A stretch of 20,967 bases of DNA from JAVKDP01 sp040222185. GTDB lineage: Bacteria > Bacteroidota > Rhodothermia > Balneolales > Balneolaceae. Positions 15,767-20,967 of this stretch are shown here, piece by piece. The stretch's first letter is position 1. Every line of letters begins with the position of its first letter. The translations under genes and the position numbers were made by a program. Location of the stretch: the NCBI GenBank assembly GCA_040222185.1, contig JAVKDP010000002.1, positions 1-20,967 of the forward strand, in the 5' to 3' direction. The notes below the pieces were generated by a model. It did not search any database. It had not been told where the DNA came from and was given only the letters and a program-made list of their open reading frames with translations.

Positions 15767-16333
15767 TTGGGCAATTATAGTATCACCGATTATCTTGTAG
15801 AAATAGACCGCGATGAAAATGCATTCGACCGTCTTTTCCCTTTTATCTATGATCAAATAAAGACCCTAGCACAATCTCATTTACGTAAAGAGCAGGGTAA
15901 CATTACACTGCAACCCACCGAGTTAGTGCACGAGTTATACCTGAGACTTATAGATCAAAGTCGTATCACGGTTAATAGTAAGCGCCACTTTTATGGGATT
16001 GCGTCTAATTGTCTGCGCCAGATCTTAGTCGATCATGCTCGAAAGAAAAAAGCCAAAAAGCGTGGCGGCGATGCTTACGATATTACTCTGATACCTGAAG
16101 AAATTGCTATAGATGAACATGAAGAGCACGTTCTTGCTATAGATGAGTTGTTACAAGAACTCTATGCACTTGATGAACGTGCTGCACAAATCGTTGAGAT
16201 GAAGTTTTTTGGTGGGATGAGAACGGCTCAAATCTCGGAGGTACTTGATGTGTCTGAAAAAACGGTGAAACGTGATTGGAGCAAAGCTAGACTATGGATT
16301 TATACAAAACTTCAAAAACAGATAGACGAATAG
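15767..16333 (+). CDS. ECF-family RNA polymerase sigma factor (kinase-paired type)
   Basis: This 188-residue sigma factor belongs to the PF07638 type, with region 2 at about 15-95 and region 4 at about 125-185. Region 2 has the diagnostic LQPTELVHELYLRL, then HFYGIASNCLRQILVDHARKK. Region 4 has ELYALDERAAQIVEMKFFGGMRTAQISEVL and SEKTVKRDWSKARLW. Such sigma factors sit next to Ser/Thr kinase genes in Rhodothermota, Planctomycetota and relatives, with no membrane anti-sigma factor; here the kinase starts 33 bp downstream. The start is uncertain. The only in-frame candidate near the N-terminus is TTG at 15767, because a stop lies at 15755-15757. An ATG at 15754 is in another frame and meets a stop after eight codons. 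A one-base error or natural frameshift near 15767 is an alternative explanation. Confidence 0.85.
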   Translation: MGNYSITDYLVEIDRDENAFDRLFPFIYDQIKTLAQSHLRKEQGNITLQPTELVHELYLRLIDQSRITVNSKRHFYGIASNCLRQILVDHARKKKAKKRGGDAYDITLIPEEIAIDEHEEHVLAIDELLQELYALDERAAQIVEMKFFGGMRTAQISEVLDVSEKTVKRDWSKARLWIYTKLQKQIDE

Positions 16334-16366
16334 TCCCATATCTGACTTTTTTTCCGCATTAATAGT

Positions 16367-18868
16367 ATGACTACAAATACATGGAAAATCTTATCTGAAG
16401 TTTTAGAAACCCCTGAACTAGGACGCGTTGAAAGACTCAAAGAATTATGCGGAGAGCGCACAGACCTATACAATAGCATTGCACCCCTTCTTGACGATGC
16501 TTCTGTAATAGATGATTGGTGGGACACTTCATTCAGACTAAACGCAGCTATACTGGAAGATGTGTACGAAGAACTACATATAAAATTCCCAAGCCTGGAA
16601 GAAATCATAGGTACGCACCTGGGTGCTTACAAGATTATCGAACTTATCGGTTCTGGAGGTATGGGCAATGTATTCTTAGCTAAACGAGATGATGGCACTT
16701 TTGAAAGGGATGTTGCTATTAAATTGATGAACTTCAGTATGAACACAGACGATGTGCAACGTCGTTTTGAGTCTGAACAACGTATTCTCGCCTCCCTAAA
16801 CTTTCCAGGAATCGCGCAACTGTACGATGCATCTCTTGTAGACGACAATACCCCTTACTTTGTAATGGAATATGTAGATGGAATGGATGTTGTTTCTTAT
16901 GCCATCGACAATGCATTATCTACTACAGATCGCCTGCATCTGTTTAGCAGAATTTGTGAAGCCGTAGCTTTTGCTCACAGTAATTTGATTATTCATAGAG
17001 ATTTGAAACCGTCAAATATACTGGTAACCAAAGATGGGAATCCTAAAATTCTGGATTTCGGAATCTCGTCATTTATTGAAGAGTTTGGCGATCATCAGTC
17101 GAATGAGAATAAAACAGCAATAACTCTCTCTTACTCTGCTCCCGAACTAATAGAGAATCAATCTATAAGTACTTCGATAGATATTTACGCACTTGGCATT
17201 CTTTTATATGAGTTATTGACGGGATCGCACCCTTTCCAGCTAAAAGACAAAGGCCAAGATGAAGCCCTTGAGATCGTCTTTAATACGAAAACACCATCTA
17301 TCCTTGCGCATGATATAAAATCAAGGGACCTGGATGCTATTATCCAAAAAGCAACTCAAAAAAAGCCAGATGATCGGTATAAAAGTGTAGAAACCTTATT
17401 GGACGACATTAGACGCGTGCAGAATAATATTCCTATCAATGCTCGAAAAACAGGCAGCCTGGAACGAAGCCTAAAACTTTGGAAACGATATCCATTTGGA
17501 GTTTCTGTAAGCACCTTGTCATTAATTGGGCTTTTAGGTTTTGGTGCATTTTATAATGTACAGATTACGAAAGAACGGGATATTGCTCAACGTGAAGCCC
17601 AAAAAGCTACGGTCACAAAAGACTATCTCATCGATTTATTCAAGTCTGCAAATCCGTTGAATGCCCCAGGTGAAAAACAAACAGTCGAAGATTTTTTGAA
17701 TGTTAGTGTAGAAAATCTGAAAGGTTTGGATTCGGAACCTCAGATAAAAGAAGAGGCCAGCTACACCCTGGCACAAGTATCTTTTCATTTAGCAGATTTT
17801 GCTAAAGCTGAATCACTCTATTATGAAAGTCTAAATTTAAACCAGAATATATTTAAGACACCTACTCAACATCAGGCTAATGTATTACAAGCCATAGCAT
17901 CCATTTATATAAATAACGGGGATTATAAGGTAGCAAAAGAACTTGCTGACTCAGCTTTAAGTGTTAATCGGACAATGTTTAATGAAAACTCTTTAGAAGT
18001 AGCAAGCACTAAGCTGATGGTAGCAAATATTGTTGCCCATCTTGGAAACCTGGATAGTGCAGAAACATTGATTAGGGAGTCAGAACGTGTTTTTGAGCGT
18101 CAAGAGAACCCTGATTATCCCCTATTAATACAAGCATTACACACATCGGCTGATATAAGCCGAGAGGCAGAAGATTATGAACGCTCGGTACGTGTTCTTA
18201 CACAGTTAACTCAGATTCTTGAACAGCATGCTCCGGATGATCGCTTTTCATTTTCTGTAGCTCAGAATGATTTGGGTTTTTCTAATCGTATGTTAGAGCA
18301 ATATGACCTAGCTATTGAAGCATATGAACAAAGTTTAGAAGTCTTAGAAGTTCTATACGGTAAAACCCACCCTAATACATTGAACGTGCTTCTCAATCTA
18401 GCTACTGTGTACGCATTAAATGGAGATGTGGAGTCATCCGAAGCTATTTATATAGATAGAATTGAACGTTCAAAAGAGCAGTATGGGAGTGAGCATTGGA
18501 GACTAGGTCAAGCATACTCTGCAATCGCAGGATTCTACCAGAACACTGGTTCTTTTGATAAAAGTGTTAAAGAATATGACAATGTAATAGCCCTATATGC
18601 ATCTACACTTGGCGATAATCATTTCTGGACCAATCGTGCCAGGTTGAATAAATCTATTAGCGAAACATTAAGCGGAGATTTAAAAAGTTCATCTTTTTTT
18701 GCAGAAACGTTATCACGTATTAAAACTAACGTTGATGGTAGACTCACCTACTACAATTATTCTAGCTTCGAACGTATGAAAGAAAATGTTGAGAAGTATG
18801 AGTTAACAGCTTATGCCAAAGCCATAACTGATTTTATGACCTGGCATGATGCTACATACGCTCAGTAA
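16367..18868 (+). CDS. Transmembrane Ser/Thr protein kinase with TPR-like C-terminal region
   Basis: This 833-residue protein opens with a helical leader (1-80) typical of sigma-paired kinases (WKILSEVLE...RVERLKELCG). A complete kinase domain spans about 88-355. It has the glycine loop GSGGMG (95-100), Lys119 in VAIKLM, HRDLKPSN (210-217), DFG (230-232) and APE (258-260), so it should be active. One transmembrane helix lies at about 376-396. The periplasmic part (430-800) consists of TPR-like helical repeats of the kind found in tetratricopeptide sensors, for example TLNVLLNLATVYALNGDVES and YSAIAGFYQNTGSFDKSVKEYD. The likely model, by analogy with kinase-controlled ECF factors such as Vibrio EcfP/PknT, is that this kinase senses an envelope or protein signal and phosphorylates the adjacent sigma factor. 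That link is inferred from gene order only. Confidence 0.9.
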   Translation: MTTNTWKILSEVLETPELGRVERLKELCGERTDLYNSIAPLLDDASVIDDWWDTSFRLNAAILEDVYEELHIKFPSLEEIIGTHLGAYKIIELIGSGGMGNVFLAKRDDGTFERDVAIKLMNFSMNTDDVQRRFESEQRILASLNFPGIAQLYDASLVDDNTPYFVMEYVDGMDVVSYAIDNALSTTDRLHLFSRICEAVAFAHSNLIIHRDLKPSNILVTKDGNPKILDFGISSFIEEFGDHQSNENKTAITLSYSAPELIENQSISTSIDIYALGILLYELLTGSHPFQLKDKGQDEALEIVFNTKTPSILAHDIKSRDLDAIIQKATQKKPDDRYKSVETLLDDIRRVQNNIPINARKTGSLERSLKLWKRYPFGVSVSTLSLIGLLGFGAFYNVQITKERDIAQREAQKATVTKDYLIDLFKSANPLNAPGEKQTVEDFLNVSVENLKGLDSEPQIKEEASYTLAQVSFHLADFAKAESLYYESLNLNQNIFKTPTQHQANVLQAIASIYINNGDYKVAKELADSALSVNRTMFNENSLEVASTKLMVANIVAHLGNLDSAETLIRESERVFERQENPDYPLLIQALHTSADISREAEDYERSVRVLTQLTQILEQHAPDDRFSFSVAQNDLGFSNRMLEQYDLAIEAYEQSLEVLEVLYGKTHPNTLNVLLNLATVYALNGDVESSEAIYIDRIERSKEQYGSEHWRLGQAYSAIAGFYQNTGSFDKSVKEYDNVIALYASTLGDNHFWTNRARLNKSISETLSGDLKSSSFFAETLSRIKTNVDGRLTYYNYSSFERMKENVEKYELTAYAKAITDFMTWHDATYAQ

Positions 18869-18878
18869 GAGGTTATGA

Positions 18879-20967
18879 TTATTTAATCAGCGTCAGGCGA
18901 CGAGTTAAGCTAACGCTATTTTCCATACTCAATTGATAGATATAAACCCCAGACGATAGATTTTGTGCGTTGAACGTCACAGTATGCGCTCCTGATCTCT
19001 GGAATTCATTGTTTACCAACACGCTAACACTTCTCCCTAATATATCGAAGACTTCGAGCCTTACGCTTCCAGCATTCGGAAGGCTATAGTCGATATTGGT
19101 ACTCGGATTAAATGGATTAGGATAATTCTGAGAAAGCTGGATCTCATTTGGCAATTCGGATATCAACCGTTCATTGCTGGTAACAATACCTACCCCAGGC
19201 TTCTCAGAAGAAGGATTTTGTCGTAAGTAAGGAAAGCTAGTGCCTTCATCAATGTCCCAAATATTGGTGAAGTCCCAACCGGTAAATGTATTTTGCATAC
19301 TCATTTGTTCAGATGTAATACCTCCGGTAGTTATCCTGAAGTTCACGGCGTTAAAAGCGTCTTCTGCTCCAAAAAGATCTGTGTTCCAATAATTATCTCT
19401 GACTTTTGTCTCTGATATAGCTGCATTGCCTGGCGTTTGAAAAGCGAATCCGATAATTCCGCGATAAGTATTTATCATATCTGCATCACGGAAGGCGATT
19501 TCACCAAACGCATAATTATTCCGCACACTTAAGGGATCCTGGTTAGGATCCAGAGTCGCTGAGATTCCATAACTTCCAATGATTCCACCTGTAGATGAAC
19601 TGTCGTTTACCTGAAATTCAACATAGTTATTTTCTACAGTACCGTATTCATATACGCCCACCAAACCTCCAAATATGATGGTCTTTTCTATTTCCACTTC
19701 AGCAAAAGACTCAGAGATATCGCCTTCCAGATTTGAACCAACTAGCCCTCCTATAAGATTATCAATGGAAAGAATACTTCCTTGAAATGTAGAACGAGAA
19801 ATTTCTCCAGCATTTACGGATACCAAACCACCTGCCTGAAAAGCTCCCGTGATGATGCCCTGGGCTGACGAGTTCGAAATAGTACCCTCATTCCACCCGG
19901 CTATTAAACCAAGTGAACCGAATTCAATTTGAGCATTTCTTACTTCAACGCTATCTATCGTTCCTCCTTCTTCTACTCTACCTGCAACTATTCCAGAGAA
20001 TCTAGGAGCGTCACCAATAACAACCATTGGGTTATTGATCACTATATCCACAGGTATTTCTTCATTAGGTAAAAGTTCAAAATTGGCACCATCTATTACT
20101 ACGTTTTTCACAGTGCCTGTAACTGCATAGAACATGCCTATAATTTTGTCTCTATTGTTGATGTTTAGATTTTCGATTGTATATCCTCCTCCATCATATA
20201 CTCCTGAGAAAGGCCCTCTTTCTCCAAGTAAGTAAGTATCATCTTGCGCATAACCAATAGGAATCCATCCTGTACCCGAAATTGGTCCAAGATCAATATC
20301 CGCTGTTTGCATAAAATTAGCATTTGGAAAGAACCGAACACTATCTAATTGAGCGGCTGTTGCAATTTGGTAAGGATCCATTTCTGTACCCGCTCCACCT
20401 GCAAACCGAACTGTATCCTCTACAACACTGTTCTGTTCAAAATCAACATTGAGTATAAAATTAAGTCCGAATAAGTCGTCAAAGGTATTCGGGTCTCTTG
20501 AATAGCTACCGAATATCAAATCAGTGTTTGTATCATTATTTATGTCAATAGCTGTGACACTATTACCGATGTCTCTTTGATCACTAAGCGCGGTAATTTC
20601 AGTAAGGTTAAAAGCAACATCAGGATTTTCCAAATCCAAAGTTAAAGGCAAAGCTTCATCAGTACCGAATAGAATGCGTAACCTGTTTTTATAGAATTGA
20701 GTGATGCCCGGATCAAGATCGTGGATTCCACCTGTAAATACGACATCGTCGAAACCATCATTATTAAGATCAGCGACATCCAAATGGAGGCCTAAAAAAT
20801 CACCTGTCAATCCGTTTATAATAACACCCTCTCCTCGAGACATACTTGTTGGTAACAAGCTACCTTCGAACACTCCTGTCCCTCCAAAAATGATATAGAC
20901 ACTACCTTTTATTCCACCGGTTCTTGAAGCAGAAACAACAAGATCTAATACCCCATCACCATTAAAA
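18879..20967 (-). CDS. Secreted FG-GAP/GLUG-repeat protein with T9SS sorting domain (partial)
   Basis: The frame stays open to the right edge of the window, so the N-terminus and signal peptide are missing; the GTG at 20873 is internal. The visible 695 residues begin with FG-GAP/VCBS-type repeats carrying Ca-binding-like loops: FNGDGVLDLVV just inside the right edge, then DLNNDGFDDVV and DINNDTNTDLI. Next comes a block starting GTEMDPYQIATAAQLDSV and YDGGGYTIENL, leading into several GLUG-type beta-helix repeats (GIVAGRVEEGG, GLIAGWNEG, GGLVGSNLEG, GGLVGVYEYG). The C-terminus is a type A sorting domain for type IX secretion: NYPNPFNPST, then DILGRSV and GVYIYQLS, ending in TRRLTLIK. It is therefore exported across the outer membrane and attached or released; a surface adhesin-like role is plausible. 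It converges with the kinase gene, with only 10 bp between stops. Confidence 0.9.
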   Translation of the reverse strand, partial: FNGDGVLDLVVSASRTGGIKGSVYIIFGGTGVFEGSLLPTSMSRGEGVIINGLTGDFLGLHLDVADLNNDGFDDVVFTGGIHDLDPGITQFYKNRLRILFGTDEALPLTLDLENPDVAFNLTEITALSDQRDIGNSVTAIDINNDTNTDLIFGSYSRDPNTFDDLFGLNFILNVDFEQNSVVEDTVRFAGGAGTEMDPYQIATAAQLDSVRFFPNANFMQTADIDLGPISGTGWIPIGYAQDDTYLLGERGPFSGVYDGGGYTIENLNINNRDKIIGMFYAVTGTVKNVVIDGANFELLPNEEIPVDIVINNPMVVIGDAPRFSGIVAGRVEEGGTIDSVEVRNAQIEFGSLGLIAGWNEGTISNSSAQGIITGAFQAGGLVSVNAGEISRSTFQGSILSIDNLIGGLVGSNLEGDISESFAEVEIEKTIIFGGLVGVYEYGTVENNYVEFQVNDSSSTGGIIGSYGISATLDPNQDPLSVRNNYAFGEIAFRDADMINTYRGIIGFAFQTPGNAAISETKVRDNYWNTDLFGAEDAFNAVNFRITTGGITSEQMSMQNTFTGWDFTNIWDIDEGTSFPYLRQNPSSEKPGVGIVTSNERLISELPNEIQLSQNYPNPFNPSTNIDYSLPNAGSVRLEVFDILGRSVSVLVNNEFQRSGAHTVTFNAQNLSSGVYIYQLSMENSVSLTRRLTLIK

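Noticed and set aside
20871..20873. GTG as start codon of the T9SS protein
   Set aside because: The frame continues upstream to the window edge with clear FG-GAP sequence (FNGDGVLDLVV), so the true start is outside the window.

Overview
The window looks like chromosomal DNA of a marine or saline member of the Balneolota/Rhodothermota branch of the Bacteroidota group. This is an inference from several signs. Base composition is moderately AT-rich. Most start codons lack a Shine-Dalgarno sequence. A secreted protein ends in a type IX secretion sorting domain of the 'NYPNPFNPST' kind. An ECF sigma factor is paired with a transmembrane Ser/Thr kinase carrying a TPR-like tail, and short dispersed palindromic repeats sit between genes. 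There is no rRNA, tRNA, transposase, phage gene or CRISPR array.

Left region (1-3643, all minus strand): the start of a secreted protein, possibly YceI-like, is coupled to a lipoprotein cytochrome c with a CX4CH heme motif. Next comes a three-part protein: an alpha/beta hydrolase, a degenerate class III nucleotidyl cyclase domain and an AraC-type DNA-binding domain. After it lies a secreted PAF-acetylhydrolase-like esterase. A 12-bp sequence occurs as a direct repeat between the fusion gene and the cytochrome gene, with a weaker copy upstream of the fusion gene itself. It is a candidate operator.

Middle-left (3889-7637): a plus-strand set encodes a double-domain GNAT acetyltransferase, a MepB-family protein and a 31-residue overlapping micro-ORF. 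A minus-strand pair encodes a membrane-anchored AraC regulator and an eight-helix membrane protein. The true start of the membrane protein is at 6490, after a strong AGGAG. This pair is bracketed by two copies of a palindromic intergenic repeat (5381-5613 and 7757-7907).

Middle (8008-15494, plus strand): a large exported sortilin/VPS10-like beta-propeller protein, followed by a clear intrinsic terminator; a four-helix membrane adenylate/guanylate cyclase with intact catalytic residues; a secreted alpha/beta hydrolase; and a long-form pyruvate kinase relative with an N-terminal extension and no C-terminal allosteric domain.

Right (15767-20967): an ECF sigma factor and its partner kinase on the plus strand, converging on a large minus-strand FG-GAP/GLUG surface protein with a C-terminal T9SS signal, which runs off the right edge. 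Together the genes suggest an envelope- and signalling-rich chromosomal neighbourhood (two AraC regulators, one active and one dead cyclase domain, a kinase/sigma pair, several exported proteins), not a single pathway. The most unusual item is the hydrolase/pseudo-cyclase/AraC fusion.
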